Shown piece after piece: positions 6,804 through 15,012 of a DNA stretch of 33,548 nt. The DNA is from a virus: IMG/VR virus record IMGVR_UViG_3300042900_000214, positions 1 through 33,548 of that record. One strand, written 5' to 3'. The notes below the pieces were generated by a model. It had not been told where the DNA came from. It did no database searches and was given only the letters and a program-made list of their open reading frames with translations. Every line of letters starts with the position of its first letter. The stretch's first letter is position 1. Both the position numbers and the translations under genes were made by a program.

Positions 6804-9710
6804 TTATATTATAAAGACGTTAGTTGCGTTTGATTTAATTGTTATTATTGAATATTGCCCTGTAATAATTGTTTGTGGTAAAGCCACCCCGTTTAATGTT
6901 TCTGCTCCAGCTCCGTATAACTTTACTAGGTTAGCAGTTGCATCAGTTCTAAAGAATGTAAATTCGTAATCAATAAATAAAGTAGCATCAATAGTTATAT
7001 TTATATTTCCAGCTGTTGCGGTTACATAAAAGAATGTGCAACTTCCATCAATGGTATAATCGGCTGTTATTGTTATTGACTTTTTTACTACTTGACTTGT
7101 ATTTATTTTAGCTAAATAACTTCCACTTGAATTATCTATTGTAATGGCATCCGATAAGTTAATCCCACCACTTGTTATTGTGCTATTGGCTGTTAAATTA
7201 ACGCCTGTAAAATTACTTACTGATGATTCTATAACTACATTGTTTGAGTTCGTTAGCGTAACGCTATTTGCCCCTGAAGCTACAAAGTTATTATCACCAC
7301 CTACTATATTACTATTATAACCAAAGTTTATATTACTGCCACTTGCAGAACTTAAATTTTGTAATTGACTTATATTACCTATTCTATTACTTAAAGGTTT
7401 TTCAATATCGTTATCAGGTATAAAAACAGCATAGTCAGTTAATTTTAATAGTTCGACCATTGTCGATTGTGGCTTCATAAAGTTGTAATCCTTTATCGCA
7501 TTTACTATATAATACCCATCATCCCAAACTACATTTCTAAAATCAAAGTTCTTAATATCGTAAGCACTTAAATTATAATATCGCCTTTCAATCTTTGAGT
7601 TCTTATCAGTTAATTGATTTATCATTTTAGAATAAAACCTATTAAACAAATTGTTATCGGTATAAGTCGCTTGTTGATATGTATAATAAATTTCTCTTGG
7701 TGTGTCCCAATTTAATGTTAAAGTAGGATTATAAGGATTATCGCAATCTCCAGCAAATGGATATGTAGTATAAGTTGTTGATGTATTACCACCTGAATAC
7801 CATAAACTCCAATTACCAAAACTTAAAGAAAGTAAACCGCCATAATAAAGAGATCGTATGTTTGCTCCTATTGAACCTATTACCCCGTTATCATTTTTTA
7901 AAATATAAGGAATTACCAAACCATTTACATTATTACCAACTAATGGAGTAGCCGAATAAATTACACTTACATCTTTTGTTTGAGTAATAAAATCATTATC
8001 TATATATTCATAATGTTTACCGAAAGTTTCTTTATAATCATTTTGATATTTATCATTATAATAATCAGCATCTTCTTTATACGATAATTCGTATTTTAAA
8101 AAATCTAATTCTCCTATTGGCAATACTTCACGCTTCATAGAATAATCTCTTTTATCGGACCAGTCTATTGAGCCACTATAAAAATTCTCCCTATCTTCAA
8201 TAAAATAATTATATTCATTTGTTTTGTCTTGCACCATATAAAGATTATGCAATTTAAACTCTGACATTAACCAGTCTATTTGTTTTATATTATTAGGTAA
8301 AACATTATTTAAGTCTACTAAATCACCCTCGACTATTTGTTGATTTTCGTAATTAGCATAAAACTCTGAGCCACTTTTTATATTTGCTGTTATTGTTGAA
8401 GTTCCTGTATTTACTAAAGTGGTTGTATCTGAGCGATATAATTGATAATTTATACCACTTAAATAAAACTGAACATATAATGGACCTCCAGGCCCAACCG
8501 TTGTTGATGGAGCTACAACTGTTATTTGTAAATTAGCTGTAGTACCTACCAAATAATCAGTTACCGAGCTACTTATTAAACTATAAGTTCCGTATGTTGG
8601 TGGAGCACCTTCAATTACTATATTAAAATTTAATGAAATTAGTTTTGCATAAACTGCTGTAGCACTTGAAGCTGTTATAACTAAATCAAAAACAATAGTT
8701 GAGCCAGCTGTATAGTTAATAAAACTTGATTGTGTAAAGAAACCAGTTGCCGAACTATAATGGCTACCAGCATCGTTATATGGAGATGTACTAGTATTAT
8801 TAAATAATACTGTTTGAGGATTTGATGAGTTAGAATACCAATTACCAAAAAGATTAGTTGTACTTATTACAGGAGTTGATAAAGTTGTTGTTAAACCAGC
8901 ATAGAATTGATTTTGTGCTAATTGAGCTTGAGACTTATCATACTTATCATTTGTAGAAGGAATGATTTGCCTTTTGTAAAAAGCTGAATTAAAAAAAGTT
9001 GATGTATAGGTATAACCAGCATCGGAGAATATCTTATCTAATATAGTTTTTTTATATAATGCGGGCCTAAAGAACTTTATATTGTAATCGGCTTCAGCTA
9101 CTTGGTTATAAGGATTAGGAGCTACTACTGATGTCTTACCATAATTAATTAAAGGATAAACATATCCATTACCTAATGCAAATGCAACAGGAGAACCAGC
9201 TACTTGTATTGATGTGGCCCAGCTATTAGTTACGTTGTTAAAAGTTAGATTGTGATTATAAGTGCTAAAGTTTAAACAATTAGTAAACGAGGTGTCATCG
9301 GGATTCGATAATAACTTATCTCCTATTTTTGTAAATACATTTCCGATAGTTCCTTTGCAGCTAGTTTCATAAACCACCTCACCAGTTGAATCATCAACGT
9401 TAATTTTGATTAGTTGTAAATCCCCTTTAAACTGAAGTACGCTATTAACATAATAATATATGTCACATTTCTTGTTAGGATTGAAATAATTTAAACTTAT
9501 GTTAGACTTCCAAATTAACTCAAAGAATTTATTAATATCCTTAGTTCCTGGGAATGTTATTGTCTTTGAAAAACTTGCATTCTTTTTATCAGGGTTTCTT
9601 ATGTCCGATATTAAAAAGTTAAAGCTAATAGGTATCTCATCAATATAACTTACATCGTATTCAATCGGAGTTGCGTCTTGTGTATATAATAAAATCTTAA
9701 TATCGTTCAT
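6804..9710 (-). CDS. Large tail-tip/baseplate protein with adhesin-like C-terminus
   Basis: At 968 residues this is the longest product in the window. The N-terminal part (YDVSYIDEIPISFNFLISDI, then SFSKTITFPGT and FELIW) is characteristic of large tail proteins of Bacteroidetes phages. The middle is Tyr/Asn/Ser-rich and beta-like. From about residue 790 it changes to short repeats such as NINFGYNSNIVGG, GANSVTLTNSNN and ESSVSNFTGVNL, resembling trimeric adhesin or tailspike heads, and closes with a compact beta domain. A role at the tail tip, perhaps touching the host surface, is likely. The stop overlaps nothing; the next gene (tape measure) begins three bases later. Its own ATG shares one base with the preceding gene's stop. 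Confidence 0.75.
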   Translation of the reverse strand: MNDIKILLYTQDATPIEYDVSYIDEIPISFNFLISDIRNPDKKNASFSKTITFPGTKDINKFFELIWKSNISLNYFNPNKKCDIYYYVNSVLQFKGDLQLIKINVDDSTGEVVYETSCKGTIGNVFTKIGDKLLSNPDDTSFTNCLNFSTYNHNLTFNNVTNSWATSIQVAGSPVAFALGNGYVYPLINYGKTSVVAPNPYNQVAEADYNIKFFRPALYKKTILDKIFSDAGYTYTSTFFNSAFYKRQIIPSTNDKYDKSQAQLAQNQFYAGLTTTLSTPVISTTNLFGNWYSNSSNPQTVLFNNTSTSPYNDAGSHYSSATGFFTQSSFINYTAGSTIVFDLVITASSATAVYAKLISLNFNIVIEGAPPTYGTYSLISSSVTDYLVGTTANLQITVVAPSTTVGPGGPLYVQFYLSGINYQLYRSDTTTLVNTGTSTITANIKSGSEFYANYENQQIVEGDLVDLNNVLPNNIKQIDWLMSEFKLHNLYMVQDKTNEYNYFIEDRENFYSGSIDWSDKRDYSMKREVLPIGELDFLKYELSYKEDADYYNDKYQNDYKETFGKHYEYIDNDFITQTKDVSVIYSATPLVGNNVNGLVIPYILKNDNGVIGSIGANIRSLYYGGLLSLSFGNWSLWYSGGNTSTTYTTYPFAGDCDNPYNPTLTLNWDTPREIYYTYQQATYTDNNLFNRFYSKMINQLTDKNSKIERRYYNLSAYDIKNFDFRNVVWDDGYYIVNAIKDYNFMKPQSTMVELLKLTDYAVFIPDNDIEKPLSNRIGNISQLQNLSSASGSNINFGYNSNIVGGDNNFVASGANSVTLTNSNNVVIESSVSNFTGVNLTANSTITSGGINLSDAITIDNSSGSYLAKINTSQVVKKSITITADYTIDGSCTFFYVTATAGNINITIDATLFIDYEFTFFRTDATANLVKLYGAGAETLNGVALPQTIITGQYSIITIKSNATNVFII

Positions 9711-10921
9711 TATCCTTTTTGTCTTTGGTTATTGTGAGTAAATAATAAATCAAAAGTTAAGTTTCTTAGCTTATCGTTATTCTTAGATACATAAGTTCCA
9801 TTAGTTACCTTTACTGATGCATAACCCTGAGCAGTTCCTAAATCTAATTTAACATCGGGAGAAGAAAACAAATCTTTATACTTTAATAATTCTGCTTTTG
9901 TTACCCAGTCGCTATTTAACTTTAATCCATTTTGAACGTTTACAATAGTTGGTTGCTCTACAGCTACCGAATAATCTAAAGTCATTACATTAGACACATT
10001 GGTCCAAGGTGAGCGTTTAAAAGTTGTACTTGTTTTAGTTGAGTTTAATTCCGATACCTTACTACAATGTAAAGTTTCATAAGCCCCTGTAGTCGATAAG
10101 TAATGAAGTGTAAATACATCAAAACGAGGACTGCATTTTATTGTATATCTTTTAATTTTGAATGGAGCAGTTTCTGAATTTATCTCAGCCATTATATCGT
10201 AATATTCAACCCCTGTTAAGTAAGCTGCATTAATCCCATCAATTCCTTTTTTACCGACATCAATACAAACCATGTTAGTTCGATAAGTTCCTGTGCTTAC
10301 ACTATTTGTTATCGTATAAGTATTTAACACTGATCCCGCAGCATTATAAGTTCTTAAATATATTTTAGGTAAATCAGTTTGCCCCTCAAGCATCATCCAA
10401 TATAAAAAGTTACTTCTATTATTAAACGTGTAGTCATCTGCTAAATCCGATAACAATACAGGGTAATTAAGATTAGGAGTTGTACTTAAATCCCAAGTAT
10501 AATTTTTACTATTGTATTGTGAAAACGTAAGCATTTCTAAACTACCATTCCAAACATTATACTCAATATCAGTTCCTGAAGTAATTGTGCCAGGTAATGG
10601 CGAACCATATATTTCACCGATGTTAACTCGTATCTTACGAATACTTGTATTTTGTTGAAAGCCATAAACGTTAACTGGAATGTAATTAGTCATTAATAAC
10701 TCACTAAACTTCGAAGCATCGAATTGAAGCTTACCACTTGGATTAGGTAAAAACTTTTCGGTTACACTATAACCACTTAATATGTCCGTTACTACTATGT
10801 AATATTTAAAGTTAGCTGCTAATGTTTGATCACTCGAAGCCACAAACCATTGATTATTATAACAAGGTACATAACCATAATATAATGCGTCTGTAGGTTT
10901 ACTAAGTATTGTTATCGCCAT
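9710..10921 (-). CDS. Tail protein, distal-tail type, Bacteroidetes phage family
   Basis: The 403-residue protein is rich in Tyr, Asn, Thr and Ser and looks all-beta. The opening ITILSKPTDALYYGYVPCYN and the later FDASKFSELL and KIRVNIGEIYG segments recur in structural proteins located next to the large tail-tip gene in Bacteroidetes phages. No enzymatic motif, signal peptide or membrane segment was seen. The gene touches the 968-residue tail gene and follows the neck-type gene after a 24-base gap. It is probably a hub or distal tail component; the assignment rests on context and general resemblance rather than a defining motif. Confidence 0.65.
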   Translation of the reverse strand: MAITILSKPTDALYYGYVPCYNNQWFVASSDQTLAANFKYYIVVTDILSGYSVTEKFLPNPSGKLQFDASKFSELLMTNYIPVNVYGFQQNTSIRKIRVNIGEIYGSPLPGTITSGTDIEYNVWNGSLEMLTFSQYNSKNYTWDLSTTPNLNYPVLLSDLADDYTFNNRSNFLYWMMLEGQTDLPKIYLRTYNAAGSVLNTYTITNSVSTGTYRTNMVCIDVGKKGIDGINAAYLTGVEYYDIMAEINSETAPFKIKRYTIKCSPRFDVFTLHYLSTTGAYETLHCSKVSELNSTKTSTTFKRSPWTNVSNVMTLDYSVAVEQPTIVNVQNGLKLNSDWVTKAELLKYKDLFSSPDVKLDLGTAQGYASVKVTNGTYVSKNNDKLRNLTFDLLFTHNNQRQKG

Positions 10922-10945
10922 ATCTATTTGTCTTTATTATTATTT

Positions 10946-11539
10946 TTATTCCTTTTCATATCTATTAGTCTTAATTATTATCTCTATATCTTTTTTCATT
11001 GCAGCCGCAATGTCTTTAGTTAATTGTTGTTGCCTTCCATCTTCCATTACAGCATCAAAAAAGTAAATACCTTCATATCCTTTATTTTGTATTTTTCTTC
11101 GTACTAAAAAGTCCATAGCTTCTAATGCATCGGCAAAAGATAATTTTTGTAATACTTTTTTTTCTCTTTTAGTTTTATTATTTTTTTGCCTTGCTAATCG
11201 GTCTTCTAAATTACTCTTTATAAAACTAGATATTATATTACGTTTCTTAATCCATTTATCAATCTTTGCTTCTTTAAGAACCCCAGCTGGTTTACGACCA
11301 GTATCAACAGCTTCCCAATAATCATTTAATAAAACGTTTAACTTAATCCCATCAGATGAATCTACTATCCTATATTTAATTGAAGCACCCAAAGCACTTT
11401 CACCAGGATTAGTAGAACCGCTATTATATTTACTTTGATACCTTGATGCTTTAGCCTGTAGTTTGTCCGATAAGCTTTTACGCAAATCAACTACTACCTT
11501 AGTTCCAAATGCTTCTAATATTTTTTCAACTTCATTCAT
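10946..11539 (-). CDS. Neck / tail-completion protein, HK97 gp10-like
   Basis: This 197-residue protein has the pattern of gp10-type head-tail joining proteins: an N-terminal helix, a serine/glycine stretch, then 'LNDYWEAVDTGRKPAG', where the Y/W...GR.PaG motif is the most recognisable part. It is followed by a basic helical region (KIDKWIKKRNII, then KNNKTKREKK) and a C-terminal helix. Such proteins close the tail tube end or join it to the connector. The ATG overlaps the end of the frameshifted chaperone reading frame by 8 bases (ATG at 11539, stop TGA at 11534-11532), so translation is probably coupled to that product. Confidence 0.65.
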   Translation of the reverse strand: MNEVEKILEAFGTKVVVDLRKSLSDKLQAKASRYQSKYNSGSTNPGESALGASIKYRIVDSSDGIKLNVLLNDYWEAVDTGRKPAGVLKEAKIDKWIKKRNIISSFIKSNLEDRLARQKNNKTKREKKVLQKLSFADALEAMDFLVRRKIQNKGYEGIYFFDAVMEDGRQQQLTKDIAAAMKKDIEIIIKTNRYEKE

Positions 11540-12280
11540 TTATTGATTGTGCAAATTGTTCACTTTCCGCTTTATGTTTCATATATTGTATTCGATTTAA
11601 AAACCTAGCAATCGACCACTCCATTAATTCATCCTCTTTAAATGGATCGCCACCTGTTATCGAATCTATTATAAAGTACCAACCATATTCTCGCCTGAAG
11701 CTTTTAACTCCCTGTTCACTTCCTCCATGTGTATCGCTATCTCCTTCTGAACTTCCTCCAAAGAGTTCAACAAATCCGCTTTCAATTTTTCGGACCTGTT
11801 CGAGTAAAAAAAAAGTGTGCCGTACACATCACCCACCTTTCCATAATTATAAATAACATCACTTATTTCTTCAACGTTATCTGAGTTAAATTTATACTTA
11901 GTAAATACAGGGCATTTAACATATATCAATGCTAATATTTTATGAAGGTTATTAATGACATCGGTTTCATATTGCTTCAGAGCAGTGTATTGATTTGTCT
12001 TAAAATCTTTCTCATCTTTACAAGCTTTGTATCTTGTGCCATCGTGCCAAAACGTATTCTTTAGCCTTGTGTTGGGCTTTGAATTAATAAGTAGTAATAC
12101 TTTACTCTTTACTTTTTCAAGTTCGTTAAAAGACATATTTTCGTATTCCGATACCGAAATGTCAGTAAAGCTAGAAGCTATCTGAATTATCTTGTCAATG
12201 TTTTCTAAACTAGAAGTTCTTATATTTTCGTATTCGATAAACTCCTTTATTGTTAAATTGTTTACATTTGTTGGAATCAT
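11532..12280 (-). CDS. Tail assembly chaperone, -1 frameshift product (gpGT-type)
   Basis: The same start as the 203-residue product, but a -1 slip on the T9 tract (11814-11806) moves ribosomes into a frame that stays open to TGA at 11534-11532. The fusion would have 158 residues from the zero frame plus 91 new ones, about 249 in all. The new part includes REYGWYFIIDSITGGDPF and MEWSIARFLNRIQYMKHKAE, a Trp/Tyr-containing block resembling the T portion of tail chaperones in Bacteroidetes phages. No start codon lies at a useful place at the head of the -1 frame, and the frame ends inside the next gene's start, both as expected for a translational fusion. gpG/gpGT pairs load the tape measure and recruit tube subunits. 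The slip itself is inferred from sequence. Confidence 0.75.
11669..12280 (-). CDS. Tail assembly chaperone, unshifted product (gpG-type)
   Basis: This 203-residue, mostly helical protein has no membrane segment or catalytic motif. It begins MIPTNVNNLTIKEFIEYENI and carries a compact central part with FWHDGTRYKACKD and a helical tail. Its sequence continues 46 residues past a nine-T slippery tract, while the -1 frame after that tract carries a more conserved-looking domain. That layout is typical of lambda G-like chaperones, of which most molecules are the short form. It follows terminase and precedes the neck and tail genes. The start uses the CGTTATATATAT leader directly before ATG shared with other late genes. 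Confidence 0.7.
   Translation of the reverse strand: MIPTNVNNLTIKEFIEYENIRTSSLENIDKIIQIASSFTDISVSEYENMSFNELEKVKSKVLLLINSKPNTRLKNTFWHDGTRYKACKDEKDFKTNQYTALKQYETDVINNLHKILALIYVKCPVFTKYKFNSDNVEEISDVIYNYGKVGDVYGTLFFYSNRSEKLKADLLNSLEEVQKEIAIHMEEVNRELKASGENMVGTL
11807..11813 (-). promoter_or_regulatory. Slippery heptamer T TTT TTT for -1 frameshifting
   Basis: In the zero frame the codons read CTT TTT TTT TAC within nine consecutive T bases (11814-11806). The heptamer fits the X XXY YYZ rule, so both tRNAs can re-pair after a one-base backward slip. The -1 frame downstream is open for 91 codons. No strong downstream stem was verified by eye. Confidence 0.75.
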
Positions 12281-12376
12281 ATATATATAACGTTTAAAAT
12301 TTTACTTTTGTTTTCCGAACCATTGGTTAGGATTTATATTCATTATTCAAATCAGTTGGTTCCAATTTGTAGCCAA

Positions 12377-14353
12377 CTAATCAAAGTCCATCCAGTCCGA
12401 TAACGAACTTAACTTATTCATTGCCAAATATCTGAGTGCGTCTATGCAATTATGAACTAATATACCATTAGCAAAATACTCGTGTTCATCTTCAATCATT
12501 AAATCATAAACATTAGCTTGATAGCTTTCTCCTAGCTCTAAGTGCTTTAGCTTTGCAGTTTTGATGACAGTACTTTGTTCTTCCTGTATGTCTTGTTTGA
12601 TATTCTTTTTTACATACTTCGCATACATGTTTATTAAATATTCTTTTAGCATAAATTTCTTTACCATGTTCTGAATGCCACTTTTTACCATCATCTGACT
12701 TATGCCATTCTTTAGCGGATTCAACACCTTTTTCATAAAAAGATTTAAACCATTCAGGATTATTTTTAACCCTTTGCTTACCATGTTCCGATAAATGTTT
12801 ATTGACTTCAATACATTCCAAGTTATTAATATTATTATTCCAAGTATTAGAATCCTTGTGATGTATTTGATAACCTTTAGGCACTTTGCCATTAAATGAT
12901 TCATAAACAACTTTATGTAGTCTATTGCAACCTTTAGAAAAGTATCTTTCTTTTGGGTATAAATAATATTCTTTTCCGTTGAATCTTTGTGTAGGTAAAC
13001 CATTTGACCCGATTTCAATTTTGATATTTGTTTCCATCCTTTAGTAGTTTTTATTTTATGTTCTTTTGTAGAAACTAAAGTTACATTAAAAATATCGTTT
13101 TGTATCGAATAGTTAATAACTTGTTGCAACCCGTTATTAAATACTTTTAAAACTTTCTTATATCCATTTGATGTTAATACTAAATCATTTACTTTTATTT
13201 CATCAATCCTAACTAAACCCTTATTAGTTGTAATTAAAGTTTCTCCTATAAAACAATGGTTATTGTCATCAACAGGCACTTGCATTTTATTTCCATCCCT
13301 ATCAACATCCCAACAATAGTTTCTAAGTTCCTTAATTAAGTTGGTGCTATTCTCAGTTACCTTAAAGTGTATTTCTTGCAATAAAGATATTGAAGCTCGA
13401 ATACTATCAGGTCCTTTCTTAGCTGGACTTACTGAAAAACCTCTACGCCTTAAATCTTCAATCGACTTAGGTTCTGCACTATCCGCAATGATATCTGAAT
13501 ATTCCGATACCCCGAGTTTAATTAGTTTGTCTATAATATCGCTGTTAGTTAGTTTAGTTTGGTATATCAATTCATCGAAGTAATATTCTTGCCCCGATTT
13601 ATAACAAGCTACTAATGCTGTAGGGTCATTTGAATATCCCCAGTCTAAAGAATAAGCAATCAATTCAGCATCCTTTGGTATTGAGGGAGCAATGGACCAA
13701 TTCTCAAAGACCGTTCCTTGTAACGTGCCGATTTCGCCAAGACCATATACACGATACCAGTTTTGCCAATGTTTACTTGTCTTTGCTTTCTCTTTAGCTT
13801 TTAATATAAAGTTCAATGCACTTTCAGGACATGCTTCGTTATCTAAATAATTGATAGTTAAAAAGTCGACATCGTGGTCACCCTTTAATTCTTTGTGAAA
13901 CCAAAATTCGTTAACAGGATTCCAGTCTAAATAAATACCTTTCTTTGTTCGAGCTGCTAATTCAGTATAACTATGCAAGGTCATATTATTGCACTCATTC
14001 ATGTATAGATAATCACGTCTTGCACCCCTTAATTTCGAATCACTATCAGCACTAAAGAACTCAATAACCGATTGATTAGCAAACGTATATTTAAAGTCAG
14101 TACCATTCCACCTATCATCTTGCCAGCGTTTAGTTTCTACCATTATTTTTTTAAAGTCTTTGATTGCACCCCTCTTTAAATGCGGAATAGATTCAGCAAC
14201 AACACTTGTTTCGGTTAAAGGATATTCAGCAGCATCATCTATTAATATTGGCAGAATCCCAAATGTTTTACCAGCACTCGTGCCTCCTTGAATACCTTTG
14301 ACAAATTTAGTTAATTCAAGTATTTTATCAATCGCTGTGGTTCTGAGAAACAT
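12377..14353 (-). CDS. Terminase large subunit, interrupted by an intein
   Basis: The 658-residue precursor is a packaging ATPase-nuclease. Walker A is GGTSAGKT at residues 23-30; Walker B is DYLYMNE at 114-120. The RNase H-like nuclease part has SLDWGYSNDPTAL (first acidic residue), IIADSAEP (second) and the final NNH...CIDALRYLA motif. An intein of 269 residues is inserted inside that last motif, between His366 and the Cys that follows it in the mature protein. Without it the terminase is 389 residues, normal for the family. Splicing is therefore expected to be required for nuclease activity and packaging. The start overlaps the small subunit gene by 26 bases. A second protein, an HNH nuclease, is encoded in another frame within the intein. 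Confidence 0.93.
   Translation of the reverse strand: MFLRTTAIDKILELTKFVKGIQGGTSAGKTFGILPILIDDAAEYPLTETSVVAESIPHLKRGAIKDFKKIMVETKRWQDDRWNGTDFKYTFANQSVIEFFSADSDSKLRGARRDYLYMNECNNMTLHSYTELAARTKKGIYLDWNPVNEFWFHKELKGDHDVDFLTINYLDNEACPESALNFILKAKEKAKTSKHWQNWYRVYGLGEIGTLQGTVFENWSIAPSIPKDAELIAYSLDWGYSNDPTALVACYKSGQEYYFDELIYQTKLTNSDIIDKLIKLGVSEYSDIIADSAEPKSIEDLRRRGFSVSPAKKGPDSIRASISLLQEIHFKVTENSTNLIKELRNYCWDVDRDGNKMQVPVDDNNHCFIGETLITTNKGLVRIDEIKVNDLVLTSNGYKKVLKVFNNGLQQVINYSIQNDIFNVTLVSTKEHKIKTTKGWKQISKLKSGQMVYLHKDSTEKNIIYTQKKDTFLKVAIDYIKLFMNHLMAKCLKVIKYITRILILGIIILITWNVLKSINIYRNMVSKGLKIILNGLNLFMKKVLNPLKNGISQMMVKSGIQNMVKKFMLKEYLINMYAKYVKKNIKQDIQEEQSTVIKTAKLKHLELGESYQANVYDLMIEDEHEYFANGILVHNCIDALRYLAMNKLSSLSDWMDFD
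12449..13255 (-). mobile_element. Class 1 intein in the terminase nuclease motif
   Basis: The intein starts with Cys (CFIGETLITTNKGLVRIDEI, block A), has block B with the T-x-x-H pattern in VSTKEHKI followed by GWKQISKLKSGQMV, and ends with block F (NVYDLMIEDEHEYFANG) and block G (LVHN). The next residue is Cys, the C-extein nucleophile. All residues needed for standard splicing are present: Cys1, block B Thr and His, penultimate His, terminal Asn. It is 269 residues long. The stretch between the blocks, about 130 residues, is Lys/Ile-rich and looks like no protein family because the DNA there is used by the HNH gene in another frame. Confidence 0.92.
12513..13037 (-). CDS. HNH homing endonuclease nested out of frame in the intein
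   Basis: This 174-residue protein is a recognisable HNH endonuclease. An N-terminal block (FNGKEYYLYPKERYF) leads to RLHKVVYESFNGKVPKGY, then QIHHKDSNTWNNNINNLECI with the His-His/Asn metal site, and KHLSEHG. The C-terminus has CEVCKKEY and CHQNC, which look like a zinc-binding finger, followed by a basic tail. It lies in the -1 (+2) frame relative to the terminase-intein frame. TAA two codons upstream of its ATG rules out a simple in-frame fusion, so it should be started independently. Homing nucleases cut intein-free alleles and spread the element. It stops just before block F of the intein. Confidence 0.88.
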   Translation of the reverse strand: METNIKIEIGSNGLPTQRFNGKEYYLYPKERYFSKGCNRLHKVVYESFNGKVPKGYQIHHKDSNTWNNNINNLECIEVNKHLSEHGKQRVKNNPEWFKSFYEKGVESAKEWHKSDDGKKWHSEHGKEIYAKRIFNKHVCEVCKKEYQTRHTGRTKYCHQNCKAKALRARRKLSS

Positions 14354-14777
14354 CTAATTTTGGGATTCGTCTATCAGGGAATAATGGTTGTTCAGTGAAT
14401 ACTGTTTGAATAATTTTTTCACTTAATCCTAATTGTTTGGCTATTAAACTTTCTTTATATATTCCGACTGCTGCTCTGCTAAAGTTATGCTTATAAATAT
14501 AGTCCTTTATGCGTGTAACGATTGTACAATAATCATCATAACTATTATTAGAATTATCAATATAGTGTTTAATTGTAACGTTGTCTTTGCCTTTGATTTC
14601 AAAGTAGTTAGAGCCGAAATATTTGAAGCCTTCCATTGTTGGAGGTTCTTGTGTGTGAATTTTGACTGTGCCTAATTTAACGTGAGGTACTTCCATTTCT
14701 AATACTTCTAGTGAGTTTAGGTATTCTTGAAACATGGTCCAAAGTTCTTCAGGTGTGTCTATATATTTTTTAGGCAT
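14328..14777 (-). CDS. Terminase small subunit (DNA-packaging protein)
   Basis: The 149-residue protein precedes and overlaps the large terminase gene by 26 bases. Its C-terminal half contains NFSRAAVGIYKESLIAKQLGLSEK, where the pattern 'aa.GiyK..LIakqLGL' is shared by terminase small subunits and small DNA-packaging proteins of Bacteroidetes phages. The N-terminal part starts MPKKYIDTPEELWTMFQEYL, with a helical, acidic character. Small subunits bind the packaging site as oligomers and regulate the large subunit. A short gene for a very basic protein lies just upstream. Confidence 0.8.
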   Translation of the reverse strand: MPKKYIDTPEELWTMFQEYLNSLEVLEMEVPHVKLGTVKIHTQEPPTMEGFKYFGSNYFEIKGKDNVTIKHYIDNSNNSYDDYCTIVTRIKDYIYKHNFSRAAVGIYKESLIAKQLGLSEKIIQTVFTEQPLFPDRRIPKLDVSQNHSD

Positions 14778-14796
14778 AGTTTAGTCCGATAAGAGT

Positions 14797-14916
14797 TTAC
14801 CCTTGTCCTTTGTTTGGTTTAGTTTTACGATCTCTTTTACAAATTGATTTCTTGGCCTTACCGACCTTTCGTTTACCGAATGTTTTTTTAATAGTTATTT
14901 CTTTAGTCTTTGCCAT
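14797..14916 (-). CDS. Small, very basic protein upstream of terminase
   Basis: A 39-codon frame reads MAKTKEITIKKTFGKRKVG, then KAKKSICKRDRKTKPNKGQG. About 40 percent of residues are Lys or Arg, and the FGKRK.GKAKK pattern resembles short basic proteins found next to terminase in other Bacteroidetes phages. It begins at an ATG directly after the stop of the tiny frame at 14917 and sits 19 bases before the small terminase gene. Such charge suggests nucleic acid binding, possibly in packaging, but no domain can be assigned. Confidence 0.65.
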   Translation of the reverse strand: MAKTKEITIKKTFGKRKVGKAKKSICKRDRKTKPNKGQG

Positions 14917-15012
14917 TTAGTTTAGTATAATATAGAATGTTCCGATAAGACTACTTGTATAGCAGTCAAATGTTGGAACTAAAGTTGTGTATGTTATATA
15001 ATTATATTTCAT
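14917..15012 (-). CDS. Possible 31-residue peptide
   Basis: A short frame starts at ATG 15012 inside the end of the gene above it (10-base overlap) and stops at TAA 14919-14917, exactly abutting the ATG of the small basic protein. It would read MKYNYITYTTLVPTFDCYTS and then SLIGTFYIILN. The exact packing between neighbours is the only evidence. There is no recognisable domain, and it may simply be spacer. Confidence 0.3.
   Translation of the reverse strand: MKYNYITYTTLVPTFDCYTSSLIGTFYIILN

Noticed and set aside
12302-12343. A 13-residue frame (MNINPNQWFGKQK) between terminase and the tail chaperone gene
   Set aside because: Too short to judge, with no distinctive leader; more likely spacer.
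12355-12377. Inverted repeat GTTGG ... CCAAC after the terminase gene as terminator
   Set aside because: Only five pairs with a 13-base loop and no U tract; too weak to call.
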